From Ruminococcus flavefaciens FD-1 (lineage in GTDB: Bacteria > Bacillota > Clostridia > Oscillospirales > Ruminococcaceae): 33,907 nt of DNA. Positions 22,759 through 31,298 of this stretch are shown here, one piece after another (positions within the stretch are counted from its first letter, which is position 1; every line of letters begins with the position of its first letter). The notes under the pieces are model-generated. The model worked only from the letters and a program-made list of their open reading frames with translations. It ran no database searches and had not been told where the DNA came from. A program made the position numbers and the translations under genes. The stretch spans positions 1-33,907 of the forward strand of contig ACOK01000071.1 of assembly GCA_000174895.1 (NCBI GenBank), given 5' to 3'.

Positions 22759-22803
22759 CGGGGACAAACCTTTCTGACAAGGTGACATCCCCGAACCTTT
22801 TTC
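22759..22803 (+). terminator. Terminator-like hairpin resembling the core of the palindromic element
   Basis: CGGGGA (22759-22764) pairs with TCCCCG (22788-22793), with an inner CCTT/AAGG pairing, and is followed by AACCTTTTT. The sequence (CGGGGACAAACCTTTCTGA, later TCCCCGAACC) matches the CGGGGAAAACCTTTCTGAGG module of the element, so it may be a decayed fragment now acting as terminator of the DUF1292 gene. Confidence 0.55.
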
Positions 22804-22846
22804 ACGGAGAGTACCGCTGTCTGACAGCCGATTGGGAGATGGTAAT

Positions 22847-25222
22847 ATGATGGATAGGAAGAACGGATTCCTTCGTACTGCCGCATTGTTCATGTCGGCG
22901 GTGATCATTACGGGATCCGGGGCTTTTGCTGTGCCCTCGCTTGAAGCGGAAGCAGCAGTCATGAAAAATCAGGATGGGGTATACCTGAATGAAGCACTTA
23001 GCAGTGCAGGGGACGGAAGCTTCACCGAAAGCCGTGATCAGTGGCTCATGACCCTTGACAAGTATTCCGTGACAGATTTCTATATCGGAACGCCTTTCTC
23101 TGACTGGGCTTATGCCGCTTCGCCCTACGGCGATAAATGGCAGTTCAATGAGGGATACGGCTGGATCATGGATAAGTACGGCGGAGACGAAGTAAACGGT
23201 TCGATGAACTGCACAGGCTTCCTCTGGCACATACTGTCAAAGAGTATTTCCGACTATACGGGAGTTTCAATGTCAGTGGCATCGGAAGCTGTCCCCATAC
23301 TCAACCACTTCAATGAACAGGGATTTTCGTGCAGTTCATGGAATGGCGGCGGAAACAGATGGTATGACTTCATATCAGAAAACAATGTGCATTACTACGA
23401 ATTCAATACGAAAGCGGAAATGCTGAGCAGCGGAGTTCTTCAGAAAGGCGATATTATCTGGTGCGTTGACAGTAACTGCGGCACACTTATGAAAGGCCTG
23501 AAAACTCCCAGCGACGACCATCATGTAGGTATCTACATGGGCGACGGAGGCGATGACCTCTGGTGGCAGTCGGGACCGATCTACGGAAACGGCGACAAGA
23601 GAGATCAGCAGAACAGTATAAATCCGATCTACGGCTGTTCTGTCAGCAATACATACATAGTCCTTCCGTGGTCGGGAAGCGACGGCGCATCAACTCCTGC
23701 AAAGCCGCCTCATGAGCCGTATATGTACAATTCCGACGGCTGGTACATGGGCGAGGCTATAAACATGGCGAGCCTTAACACCTGCGCTGCGGATTTGGGC
23801 AAGTGGCAGAATTTCATTGATGATTACACTTCCAACGACTACTACAAGGGAACTCCTTACATCGACTGGGTGTTCGCTTCTTCTCCTAAGGGAGACCGGT
23901 GGCAGATGAATGAATGGTCGGTAAGCGAAATGCTGAAAGTTGGCGGCACTTACGAAGAAGGCGGCCTCAACTGCATGGGATTCGTATGGCACGCCATTGC
24001 AAAGGGACTTTCTGTGGAAAGCGGCCTTGATATCTCGCAGACCGGACAGTACGTACCTTTCAGCAGCTACTTCAACGGACTGGGACTTTCACGTAAATGC
24101 TGGGCAACTCCCGGCGGCAGCGGAGGCTGGACTGTGTTCGTTGACTACTATAATCTCCACTACTACGAATTCCCGACTAAAGAGGAAATGCTCAGCAGCG
24201 GAGTTCTTCAGAAAGGCGATATCATATGGTGTGTTGACGGAAGTGTAGGTCTTGGCATGGCCGGACTCAGAACGATCGCTGACAACCATCATATCGGCAT
24301 TTATACTGGTAACGGCACAAGTGACAGCTGGTGGCAGTCGGGACCTGTTAAAGCTGACGGCGACCTTGTGAATGTGGGAACGGATGTGTGCCCGATCTAC
24401 GGTGCTGCGGCAAAGAATACATATGTAGTCCTGCCATGGGCAAAGAAAGCAGAACCTGTGGTAACGACAACAACGTCAACGACAACGTCCACAACAACAA
24501 CAACTACTACTACTTCAACGACAACCACAACTGCCGCAACAACGACATCCACAGCAGCTTCGGAGACGACAACTGTTTCCGAGACTGTCACAAGCAATAC
24601 TACAGTTACCGAGACTGAAACTACGCAGCCTGTGGAAACTACAACGGAAGTGCCTGTACAGACTGACCCGAATGTGGTGCTGAGAAGCGATGCAGGTGAG
24701 AAGATATTCAGCAGCGGAGTGAAAGCGGAAGATATTGCGGAATCCGCAAAAATAGTCGATGACAACGGCTTTGTTTCGGAATTCAAGCCCGAGGAGCTGT
24801 CATTCGGCAGAGACAGGGAAACTCCCGAAGTGCATTTCGTAAGGGACGGGAATGTTTTCAAGTGCCTCGTTGACATATATTTCGGAGATATTCTTGTGGG
24901 CTCGCCTGAGGTGACGAGAGTGCTGAAAGGCGACGTTAATCTGGACGGCATCATCAACGCCGTTGACGCTTCTGCTGCACTGACCTATTACGCCAAGCAT
25001 TCCACTGAACAGGAGTACTACTTCACCACAAGGGAAGAGCCGCTTGAATCGGAGCTGAAAGAGCGTATGGCTTTCCTCGCAGCCGATATTGATACGGAAT
25101 CCGGAAACTGCGGTCAGGACGACAGCGGCGGCATATCAGCCAAGGACGCTACGGCTATCCTCACTTTCTATGCAAAACAATCCGCAGGCAGCGATATCAC
25201 ATGGAACGACCTGTTTGAGTAA
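22847..25222 (+). CDS. Secreted protein with two NlpC/P60-like domains, Thr-rich linker and C-terminal dockerin
   Basis: A likely extracellular cell-wall hydrolase or amidase-like protein carried on a cellulosome-type scaffold. A signal peptide is visible (residues 1 to about 37). Two homologous domains of about 250 residues follow. Each has a candidate catalytic Cys in NCxGFxWH (C122, C376), a shared stretch EMLSSGVLQKGDIIWCVD, and a candidate catalytic His in HHxGIY (H225/H226, H481/H482) followed by WWQSGP. A long Thr/Ser/Val linker leads to a small beta-type module and a dockerin. The first dockerin repeat is GDVNLDGIINAVDASAAL (Asp696 onward); the second is stretched (ADIDTESGNCGQDDSGGISA, then KDATAIL). 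The ATG at 22847 suits the GGGAG site; an upstream TTG at 22832 is unlikely. The NlpC/P60 assignment rests on Cys/His motif spacing, and the substrate is unknown. Confidence 0.85.
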   Translation: MMDRKNGFLRTAALFMSAVIITGSGAFAVPSLEAEAAVMKNQDGVYLNEALSSAGDGSFTESRDQWLMTLDKYSVTDFYIGTPFSDWAYAASPYGDKWQFNEGYGWIMDKYGGDEVNGSMNCTGFLWHILSKSISDYTGVSMSVASEAVPILNHFNEQGFSCSSWNGGGNRWYDFISENNVHYYEFNTKAEMLSSGVLQKGDIIWCVDSNCGTLMKGLKTPSDDHHVGIYMGDGGDDLWWQSGPIYGNGDKRDQQNSINPIYGCSVSNTYIVLPWSGSDGASTPAKPPHEPYMYNSDGWYMGEAINMASLNTCAADLGKWQNFIDDYTSNDYYKGTPYIDWVFASSPKGDRWQMNEWSVSEMLKVGGTYEEGGLNCMGFVWHAIAKGLSVESGLDISQTGQYVPFSSYFNGLGLSRKCWATPGGSGGWTVFVDYYNLHYYEFPTKEEMLSSGVLQKGDIIWCVDGSVGLGMAGLRTIADNHHIGIYTGNGTSDSWWQSGPVKADGDLVNVGTDVCPIYGAAAKNTYVVLPWAKKAEPVVTTTTSTTTSTTTTTTTTSTTTTTAATTTSTAASETTTVSETVTSNTTVTETETTQPVETTTEVPVQTDPNVVLRSDAGEKIFSSGVKAEDIAESAKIVDDNGFVSEFKPEELSFGRDRETPEVHFVRDGNVFKCLVDIYFGDILVGSPEVTRVLKGDVNLDGIINAVDASAALTYYAKHSTEQEYYFTTREEPLESELKERMAFLAADIDTESGNCGQDDSGGISAKDATAILTFYAKQSAGSDITWNDLFE

Positions 25223-25241
25223 TAAAAAGGCGGTTCTATAA

Positions 25242-25575
25242 CCGTTGTACTCATATAGAAGATTTATACGCATTTATCGGGGAAAACCTTTCTGAGGAAA
25301 GGTTTCCCTAACTGGGACCTGTCCCCTCTGTCCTTCGGACATCTCCCCGTCCCACGGGGAGTCATCCCCGAACCCCTTTCCAAAGACTTTTAATAGAATT
25401 TTGCCCCATAGAGGGCACTCCACGTAAGATGTGAAAACCAGTAGTTTCACTGGGAGCGCCCTCTATGGGGCAAAATTAATAGTCTTGGGAAACAGATTTG
25501 AGAAAATCCTTCTTCAAAATGTCTACCTCAATAATACATACAAAACTTCTTTATAAGTACCGAGGTTACATCAGG
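25242..25575 (-). mobile_element. Complete copy 2 of the palindromic MITE-like element (inverted relative to copy 1)
   Basis: It carries the same parts as 2519-2870 in reverse order: the end CCGTTGTACTCATATAGAAG, the AACCTTTCtgagGAAAGGTT hairpin (about 25284-25304), the CTGTCCCCTCTGTCCTTCGG module with its CCCCGTCCCACGGGG palindrome, a central stem (25397-25416 with 25458-25477, 20 bp perfect), and the short half (AGTCTTGGGAAACAGATTTG onward) ending near AAGTACCGAGGTTACATCAG. The outer ends are less perfectly inverted than in copy 1. It fills the gap between the dockerin gene and the convergent gene at 25595. The boundaries are approximate to about 10 bp. Confidence 0.7.
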
Positions 25576-25594
25576 GGGCTTTATTTATTTCATA

Positions 25595-25975
25595 TCATTC
25601 TTCTTCGCCGAAATAGAGATCGGTCATTTGCGAAAGGCCGAATTTATTGACGAATTTACGGAAGTCTTTCCTCAGTCTTGCGGAGTTGTATTCGTTTTCG
25701 GTGAAAATATATTCGGGAATGTCGTTGAGACAGCTATAGAATGACAGACCGATCATCAGGTTTTCTTTAGTGTTGTTATCGGTAAGCCGGTCTACTTCTT
25801 CAACAGCGTCTTTCAGTTTACCGTTCTTTGTCATTTGCACAAGGGTGAATACCTGCTGCTTTTCGGCTTCCTGAAGCATAACAAAGGAATCTTCCACTTT
25901 CGCATTAAACAGCACCTTAGCCATAACAGCGGTGATCTCCTTGATCTGCCTCATAATATAATCCTGTTCAAACAT
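25595..25975 (-). CDS. Small protein resembling DUF6483
   Basis: Function unknown. The 126-residue, mostly helical soluble protein starts MFEQDYIMRQIKEITAVMAK, which I associate with DUF6483-type proteins. It is acidic at the end (YFGEEE) and has no signal or membrane segment. AAAGGAGG (25988-25995) is 12 bp before the ATG. The heat-shock operon terminator (26004-26043) ends only 8 bp before this ribosome site, so there is no room for a promoter between them. It may be expressed by read-through from dnaJ or from a promoter inside the end of dnaJ. The family name is from memory of the N-terminal pattern. Confidence 0.7.
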   Translation of the reverse strand: MFEQDYIMRQIKEITAVMAKVLFNAKVEDSFVMLQEAEKQQVFTLVQMTKNGKLKDAVEEVDRLTDNNTKENLMIGLSFYSCLNDIPEYIFTENEYNSARLRKDFRKFVNKFGLSQMTDLYFGEEE

Positions 25976-26003
25976 AATGATCGTCTGCCTCCTTTAATGA
26001 ATT

Positions 26004-26043
26004 AACAAAATACTGATCAGAGCGGAATGCCCTGACCAGTATT
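26004..26043 (-). terminator. Rho-independent terminator after dnaJ
   Basis: A long stem with small mismatches (AATACTG-TCAG-GC paired with GC-CTGA-CAGTATT, loop GGAAT) is followed on the minus strand by TTTTGTT. It lies 4 bp after the dnaJ stop codon. Confidence 0.85.
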
Positions 26044-26047
26044 ATTA

Positions 26048-27202
26048 TCAAAGATCCAGCTTAGCCTTGAGTTTCTCAAAGAAGCTCTGTCTCTTTGCGT
26101 AGTTCTTATCGGTAAGTGAATCCTCGAACTCCTTCAGCAGATCCTTCTGCTTCTTTGTAAGATTCTTCGGAACTTCGATGTATATCTTAACGTACTGGTT
26201 GCCTCTCTCGGTCCTGTGGAGACGCTGAACGCCCTTGCCCTTGAGACGGAATACAGTACCTGTTTCAGTGCCTTCGCTTATGTTGTACTTGACCTCGCCG
26301 TCGATAGTAGGAACTGTGATCTCAGCGCCGAGAACAGCGTCCATATAAGTAACAGGGATATCGCAGTAGATATCGTAGCCTTCACGTCTGAAGATAGGGT
26401 GAGACTTTACGTGTACGCCGAGGAGAAGATCACCGCTTGGTCCGCCGTTTACACCGCTGTCGCCCTGACCGCTGAGACGGATAGTCTGTCTGTCGTCGAT
26501 ACCTGCCGGGATATCAACAGAAACAGTCTTCTGCACTCTTGTTCTGCCTGCGCCGTGACATTTTGAACATGGGTTGGTAATTATCTTGCCCTTGCCGTTA
26601 CAGTGGGGACAGGTCTTGGATGAAGATATAGCGCCGAAAGGAGTTCTCTGGGTAGTCTTTACAGTACCTCTTCCCTGACAGTCGGGGCATATCTCGGTGG
26701 ATGAACCCTTTTCAGCGCCTGTGCCGTTACAAGCATCACAGGTAGACATACGGTTCACTTTTATCTCAAAGTTCTTCTTACCACGGCAGGCCTCCATGAA
26801 TGTGAGAGTAACATCTGCCTGGATATCGCTTCCGCGTCTTGGAGCGTTGACGTTTGCACGCTTTGAGCCGCCGCCGAAGCCGAAGCCTCCGAAAATGCTT
26901 CCGAGGATATCGTCCATATCAGCAAAGCCGCCCATACCGCCGAAGCCGTCCATACCGCCCATACCGCTGTTAGGATCAACGCCTGCATGGCCGAACTGAT
27001 CGTATCTTGCACGCTTTTCGGGGTCTGAGAGCACCTCATTAGCCTCGTTTATCTCCTGGAACTTCTCAACGTAGGAAGGATCATCAGGGTGGAGGTCAGG
27101 ATGGTTTTCTCTTGCCTTCTTACGGAAAGCTTTTTTTATCTCATCCTCAGTAGCGCCTTTCTGGATACCGAGGATCTCATAGTAATCTCTTTTTTCTGCC
27201 AT
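26048..27202 (-). CDS. dnaJ: Chaperone protein DnaJ (Hsp40)
   Basis: Co-chaperone that stimulates DnaK ATP hydrolysis and delivers unfolded proteins. The J domain (residues 3-70, with HPD in ENHPDLHPDD) is followed by a Gly/Phe/Met-rich stretch (GMGGMDGFGGMGGF). Four zinc repeats come next: CDACNGTG, CPDCQGRG, CPHCNGKG and CSKCHGAG. The C-terminal peptide-binding domains are complete. Length is 384 residues, normal. It is the last gene of the hrcA-grpE-dnaK-dnaJ operon. A heptamer-repeat element and a separate hairpin (27331-27353) lie between it and dnaK, which could uncouple its level from that of dnaK. Confidence 0.98.
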   Translation of the reverse strand: MAEKRDYYEILGIQKGATEDEIKKAFRKKARENHPDLHPDDPSYVEKFQEINEANEVLSDPEKRARYDQFGHAGVDPNSGMGGMDGFGGMGGFADMDDILGSIFGGFGFGGGSKRANVNAPRRGSDIQADVTLTFMEACRGKKNFEIKVNRMSTCDACNGTGAEKGSSTEICPDCQGRGTVKTTQRTPFGAISSSKTCPHCNGKGKIITNPCSKCHGAGRTRVQKTVSVDIPAGIDDRQTIRLSGQGDSGVNGGPSGDLLLGVHVKSHPIFRREGYDIYCDIPVTYMDAVLGAEITVPTIDGEVKYNISEGTETGTVFRLKGKGVQRLHRTERGNQYVKIYIEVPKNLTKKQKDLLKEFEDSLTDKNYAKRQSFFEKLKAKLDL

Positions 27203-27221
27203 ATTCTATTCTCCGTTCATG

Positions 27222-27320
27222 TTAATTCGTAATTCGTAATGCGTAATGCGTAATGAATGTGTTCCGTCACGCAAGCAACACCTCAATTACGAATTACGAA
27301 TTAAGCATTACGCATTATAA
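27222..27320. repeat. Heptamer (ATTACGN) inverted-repeat element, copy B
   Basis: The left arm (from about 27224) is AATTCGTAATTCGTAATGCG then TAATGCGTAAT. The right arm (about 27296-27320) is AATTACGAATTACGAATTAA then GCATTACGCATTA. They are separated by about 40 bases. It lies in the dnaK-dnaJ gap. Confidence 0.85.
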
Positions 27321-27330
27321 TACACCTATA

Positions 27331-27353
27331 GGGCGAAACGGATTTCGCCCTTT
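27331..27353 (-). promoter_or_regulatory. Stem-loop between dnaK and dnaJ
   Basis: AGGGCGAAA pairs with TTTCGCCCT in a 9-bp stem with a 4-5-nt loop and no following U-tract on the minus strand. It is about 25 bp after the dnaK stop codon and could be an mRNA processing or stability site rather than a terminator. Confidence 0.5.
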
Positions 27354-27378
27354 CAGTGTTATATTAAGGTGGTTCTTA

Positions 27379-29247
27379 TCAAACTTCTGTGAAGTCAGCG
27401 TCAACAACACCGTCATCGTTTGAAGAAGATGAACCTGTGTCTGCTGCGCCTGCGCCGCCCATGTTAGCGAACTGTGAAGGATCGATACCCTCAGCGCCGC
27501 CGTTTGGATTAGCCTGCTGGTAAACCTTAGCAGAGAGATCGTAGAATGCCTTCTGGAGGTCTTCCTTCAGCTTCTTGATCTCGTCAGCGTTGTTAGCTTC
27601 GATAGCTGACTTGAGTGAAGCACACTTGCTTTCGATGTTAGCCTTTTCGTCAGCTGATACCTTATCGCCGAAATCAGCAAGAGCCTTCTCGCACTGGAAT
27701 ACGAGGTTCTCAGCTTCGTTCTTGTTATCAACTTCCTCACGGCGCTTCTTATCCTCAGCAGCGTACTGCTCAGCTTCCTTTACAGCCTTGTCGATGTCCT
27801 CCTTGGACATATTTGTAGAAGAAGTGATAGTGATGTTCTGCTCCTTGCCTGTGCCGAGGTCCTTAGCGGAAACGTGAACGATACCGTTCTGGTCGATATC
27901 GAAAGTAACTTCGATCTGAGGGATTCCTCTTGGTGCAGGAGCGATACCGTCGAGACGGAAAGTACCGAGCTGCTTGTTGTCTCTTGCGAACTCACGCTCA
28001 CCCTGGAGAACGTTGATATCAACGGCTGGCTGGTTGTCAGCGTAAGTTGAGAATACCTGTGACTTCTTTGTAGGGATGGTTGTGTTTCTCTCGATCATAC
28101 GTGTGCAAACGCCGCCTGCTGTCTCGATACCAAGTGAAAGAGGAGTTACATCGAGGAGGAGGAGACCGTTCTTAACGTCGCCGCCGAGAACACCGCCCTG
28201 GTATGCAGCACCGAGAGCTACGCACTCATCAGGGTTGATGCCCTTGAATGGATCCTTGCCGATGAGCTTCTTAACAGCTTCCTGAACAGCAGGGATTCTT
28301 GAAGAACCGCCGACCATGAGGACCTTGTTGATCTCTGAGATCTGGAGTCCGCTGTCGCTGAGAGCCTGTCTTACAGGTCCCATTGTAGCTTCAACGAGGT
28401 CTGCTGTAAGCTCATTGAACTTAGCCTGTGTAAGAGTAAGGTCAAGGTGCTTAGGAGTACCTGTAGCGTCAACAGTGATGAATGGGATGTTTATATTTGA
28501 AGTAGTTGTTGATGAAAGCTCGATCTTTGACTTTTCAGCAGCGTCCTTGAGTCTCTGAGCAGCCATCTTATCCTGTGAAAGGTCGATGCCCTCAGACTTC
28601 TTGAACTCATCAACGATCCAGTCGATGATACGCTGGTCGAAGTCATCACCGCCGAGACGGTTGTTACCTGCTGTAGCAAGAACCTGCTGAACATCCTCGC
28701 CCATCTCAATGATGGAAACATCGAATGTACCGCCGCCGAGGTCGTATACCATAACTGTCTGCTCTTCTTCCTTGTCGATACCGTAGGAAAGTGCAGCAGC
28801 TGTAGGCTCGTTGATGATACGCTTAACAGTAAGACCTGCGATCTGACCTGCGTCCTTTGTAGCCTGTCTCTGTGAGTCTGTGAAGTAAGCAGGAACTGTG
28901 ATAACAGCCTCTGTAACTGTCTCACCGAGGTAAGCCTCTGCGTCAGCCTTCAGCTTCTGAAGGATCATAGCTGAGATCTCCTGAGGAGTGTAGTTCTTGC
29001 CGTCAATAGCAACTTTATAATCTGAGCCCATGTGTCTCTTGATAGAAGAAACTGTTCTGTCATGGTTTGTGATAGCCTGTCTCTTAGCAACCTGACCTAC
29101 AAGACGCTCACCGTTGTTAGTGAAAGCGACTACTGAAGGAGTTGTTCTTGCGCCCTCGCTGTTAGGGATAACGACAGCGTTGCCGCCTTCCATAACTGCT
29201 ACACAAGAGTTAGTTGTACCAAGGTCGATACCAATAATTTTGCTCAT
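27379..29247 (-). CDS. dnaK: Chaperone protein DnaK (Hsp70)
   Basis: ATP-driven chaperone that binds exposed hydrophobic segments and works with DnaJ and GrpE. The nucleotide-binding domain starts [19 protein letters not shown] and includes the [17 protein letters not shown] and [12 protein letters not shown] signatures and [11 protein letters not shown]. The substrate-binding domain follows ([16 protein letters not shown], then [20 protein letters not shown]), with a helical lid and a Gly/Ala-rich tail ending [12 protein letters not shown], typical of Hsp70. Length is 622 residues. GGGAGGAAT precedes the ATG. It is third in the CIRCE-controlled operon. Heptamer-repeat elements lie on both sides of it. 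Confidence 0.99.
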   Translation of the reverse strand: MSKIIGIDLGTTNSCVAVMEGGNAVVIPNSEGARTTPSVVAFTNNGERLVGQVAKRQAITNHDRTVSSIKRHMGSDYKVAIDGKNYTPQEISAMILQKLKADAEAYLGETVTEAVITVPAYFTDSQRQATKDAGQIAGLTVKRIINEPTAAALSYGIDKEEEQTVMVYDLGGGTFDVSIIEMGEDVQQVLATAGNNRLGGDDFDQRIIDWIVDEFKKSEGIDLSQDKMAAQRLKDAAEKSKIELSSTTTSNINIPFITVDATGTPKHLDLTLTQAKFNELTADLVEATMGPVRQALSDSGLQISEINKVLMVGGSSRIPAVQEAVKKLIGKDPFKGINPDECVALGAAYQGGVLGGDVKNGLLLLDVTPLSLGIETAGGVCTRMIERNTTIPTKKSQVFSTYADNQPAVDINVLQGEREFARDNKQLGTFRLDGIAPAPRGIPQIEVTFDIDQNGIVHVSAKDLGTGKEQNITITSSTNMSKEDIDKAVKEAEQYAAEDKKRREEVDNKNEAENLVFQCEKALADFGDKVSADEKANIESKCASLKSAIEANNADEIKKLKEDLQKAFYDLSAKVYQQANPNGGAEGIDPSQFANMGGAGAADTGSSSSNDDGVVDADFTEV

Positions 29248-29267
29248 AATTTATTCCTCCCAATTTT

Positions 29268-29402
29268 AATTCGTAATTCGTAATGCGTAATTCGTAATTA
29301 TTGAAATACGCATCATTGAATTAAAGATATAAGTTTCATATTTTTGAAGAAATCCGCAATGCCATTTTAATTACGCATTACGAATTATGCATTACGCATT
29401 AT
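29268..29402. repeat. Heptamer (ATTACGN) inverted-repeat element, copy C
   Basis: The left arm (29268-29301) reads AATTCGTAATTCGTAATGCG then TAATTCGTAATTA. The right arm (29366-29402) reads TTAATTACGCATTACGAATT then ATGCATTACGCATTA. They are separated by about 64 bases. It lies in the grpE-dnaK gap. The outer end of the right arm contains the TAA stop codon of grpE (29399-29401, minus strand). Confidence 0.85.
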
Positions 29403-29986
29403 ACCGCAACTGCCACCATAGCGGGTCTGATAAGCTTATCGCCAAGCATATAGCCCTTCTGGAAAACGGCACACACATGATTGCTTGCGTAATCAGTACC
29501 GTCCTGCTGCTGGATGGCGTTGTGTACATTAGGATCAAATTCAGCGCCGAGGGCTTCTATCTCAGTTACATTCATCTGAGTCATGAAGTTCTGGAGCTGA
29601 CCCCATATCAGCTGCATACCGTTCTTGTAGTTCTCATCGGAACACTCAGCTTCCAGTGAACGTTCAAAGCTGTCGATAACTGTAAGCAGCTTTTCGATGC
29701 ACTGTACGGAAGCATTCTGATATGTTTCTGTCTTTTCCTTTGCAGTTCTCTTTCTGTAGTTATCATACTCAGCAAAGAGCCTTACATATTTATCATTTGC
29801 CTCTGCGAGCTTTTCCTCAATGTCGGCGTACTGGGCAGCTGTATCGTTGTATTCGCTTGCAGCGTCGTCCTCGTCGTCATTTTCGGTCTCGGGAGCTGTA
29901 TCCTCAGCCGCTTCAGAGGCAGCTTCGGTTTCTTCAGCTTCTTCAGCTTCTTCGAGCTCTTCGGGTATATTCTTGTTTTCTTCCAC
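29399..29986 (-). CDS. grpE: Nucleotide exchange factor GrpE
   Basis: It releases ADP from DnaK so that the chaperone cycle can continue. The first 60 residues are very acidic and disordered (EELEEAEEAEETEAASEAAE). They are followed by the long dimer-forming helix (EKLAEANDKYVRLFAEYDNY, then RKRTAKE) and the C-terminal beta-wing domain (ALGAEFDPNVHNAIQQQDGT, then VFQKGYMLGDKLIRPAMVAV). It starts with GTG at 29986, 8 bp after AAAGGAG. Length is 195 residues. The last codons run into the heptamer repeat, which supplies the stop codon. Confidence 0.96.
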   Translation of the reverse strand: MEENKNIPEELEEAEEAEETEAASEAAEDTAPETENDDEDDAASEYNDTAAQYADIEEKLAEANDKYVRLFAEYDNYRKRTAKEKTETYQNASVQCIEKLLTVIDSFERSLEAECSDENYKNGMQLIWGQLQNFMTQMNVTEIEALGAEFDPNVHNAIQQQDGTDYASNHVCAVFQKGYMLGDKLIRPAMVAVAV

Positions 29987-30007
29987 CGTTCCTACTCCTT
30001 TCGTCAG

Positions 30008-31054
30008 CTACATTCCGTCATTCGGAGGTGTATCTGTAATAGTATCTTCTTCGTCGTCTGACATGAGAGAGGATATCTTCTGTGTCAGGTATTCGACGTA
30101 AGGTATTATCTTTTTATAATCGACTCTCATAGGGCCGATAACACCGAGAGAGCCGGCTTCCTTGCCGCCCTTGCGGTACTTTGAAACTATCAGGCTTGAG
30201 TTGCCTATAGCGAAAGTATCATTTTCAGAACCGAACTTTACCTGAATGCCGCTGAAAGTATCTTCAAGGAATTCGGCAAGTTCGTTTTTGTGTTCGATGA
30301 ATCTCACGACCTCCATCTTGTCAAGCTCGTCACAGGAGAGGAGCTTTTCGCTTCCGCTTACTGTAAGTTCCTGCTGTCTGAGGTCTTCTGAGAGTTCGCA
30401 CAGTCCCTTTACCAGCGGTGAAAGAGAAACCATATAGGCGCTGACTGCGGCCACCATTTTATCGAACATTTCCTCGGAAAGTTCATCAACGGATACACCG
30501 TTGAGGTTTTCCTCTATATAATGTGTAAAGAAATCCAGCTGTTCGTGATTCAGGTCAAATTCAAGGCGGCAGGCCTTATTCTTGATGCTGCCGTTTGAGG
30601 TAATGAGGAGAATGACGTAAAGCCGCTTTCCTGTAGGTATCACTTCAACTTTGGATATCACCGAGAAGCGTGGAACAGAATTTGTAACCACAGCAGCGCA
30701 CTGAGTAAGCTCAGTAAGAGCGGCGGCGGCATTCTGAACGAGGAGCTCTTCAGGCGTATCCTTATCGCCCAGCATACTGTCGAGCCTTGACTTTTCCTCA
30801 TCCGAAAGAGTCGGGGCCGTCATCAGCTCATCGATATACAGCCTGTAGCCCTTGAACGTAGGAACTCTGCCTGCTGAGGTATGAGGCTGTTCGAGATAGC
30901 CGAGCTGTTCCAGAGCGGCCATATCATTTCTGATAGTAGCGGCTGAAACATTTATATCATCCAGCTTCGAGATCGCTTTCGAGCCGACAGGTTCGCCTGT
31001 CCGGACGTATTCGTCAACTACAGCGGCGAGAATTTTCAGCTTTCTTTCGTCCAC
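30008..31054 (-). CDS. hrcA: Heat-inducible transcription repressor HrcA
   Basis: It represses the operon by binding the CIRCE operator and loses activity on heat stress. The N-terminal winged helix is visible (DERKLKILAAVVDEYVRTGE, then PVGSKAISKLDDINVSAATI and RNDMAALEQLGYLEQPHTSA). A C-terminal GAF-like domain ends with GVIGPMRVDYKKIIPYVEYL. The GTG at 31054 is chosen because AAAGGAG is then 9 bp upstream and the protein starts (M)DERK, as is usual; the GTG at 31060 would be only 3 bp away. It is the first gene of hrcA-grpE-dnaK-dnaJ, and CIRCE lies at 31077-31103. Confidence 0.96.
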   Translation of the reverse strand: MDERKLKILAAVVDEYVRTGEPVGSKAISKLDDINVSAATIRNDMAALEQLGYLEQPHTSAGRVPTFKGYRLYIDELMTAPTLSDEEKSRLDSMLGDKDTPEELLVQNAAAALTELTQCAAVVTNSVPRFSVISKVEVIPTGKRLYVILLITSNGSIKNKACRLEFDLNHEQLDFFTHYIEENLNGVSVDELSEEMFDKMVAAVSAYMVSLSPLVKGLCELSEDLRQQELTVSGSEKLLSCDELDKMEVVRFIEHKNELAEFLEDTFSGIQVKFGSENDTFAIGNSSLIVSKYRKGGKEAGSLGVIGPMRVDYKKIIPYVEYLTQKISSLMSDDEEDTITDTPPNDGM

Positions 31055-31076
31055 GATCACTCACTCCTTTGTTGGT

Positions 31077-31103
31077 TTAGCACTCTCACTCTCTGAGTGC
31101 TAA
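31077..31103 (-). promoter_or_regulatory. CIRCE operator
   Basis: A perfect TTAGCACTC-N9-GAGTGCTAA inverted repeat, the HrcA binding site. It begins about at the expected transcription start and lies 22 bp before the hrcA start codon, so the operon is auto-repressed. Confidence 0.98.
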
Positions 31104-31107
31104 CTAT

Positions 31108-31136
31108 AATTTATCACTATTATTGCCTTTTGTCAA
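31108..31136 (-). promoter_or_regulatory. Sigma-A promoter of the hrcA-grpE-dnaK-dnaJ operon
   Basis: Minus-strand TTGACA (31131-31136), a 17-bp spacer and TAAATT (31108-31113), directly upstream of CIRCE. Confidence 0.85.
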
Positions 31137-31248
31137 GGGGTTTATGTATTTTTGTCCCTTTTACATAAATCTGACGCTCATGATCGGAGAAAAACCAGCA
31201 TTATTGCAATAGTCACCGTCCATGTTATATGCAGTTAAGTCCGCAGCC

Positions 31249-31283
31249 AAAAAAGAAAAAGGGCACAGTTAACTGTACCCTTT
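31249..31283 (-). terminator. Rho-independent terminator after the VanY-type carboxypeptidase gene
   Basis: The AAAGGGTACAG/CTGTGCCCTTT stem is followed on the minus strand by TTCTTTTTT. It lies 16 bp after the stop codon at 31299. Confidence 0.9.
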
Positions 31284-31298
31284 CGCATTGATATTCTG

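Noticed and set aside
24397..24957. 186-residue Val/Ser-rich open frame on the minus strand
   Set aside because: It is the antisense of the Thr-rich linker codons of the dockerin protein and has no ribosome site.
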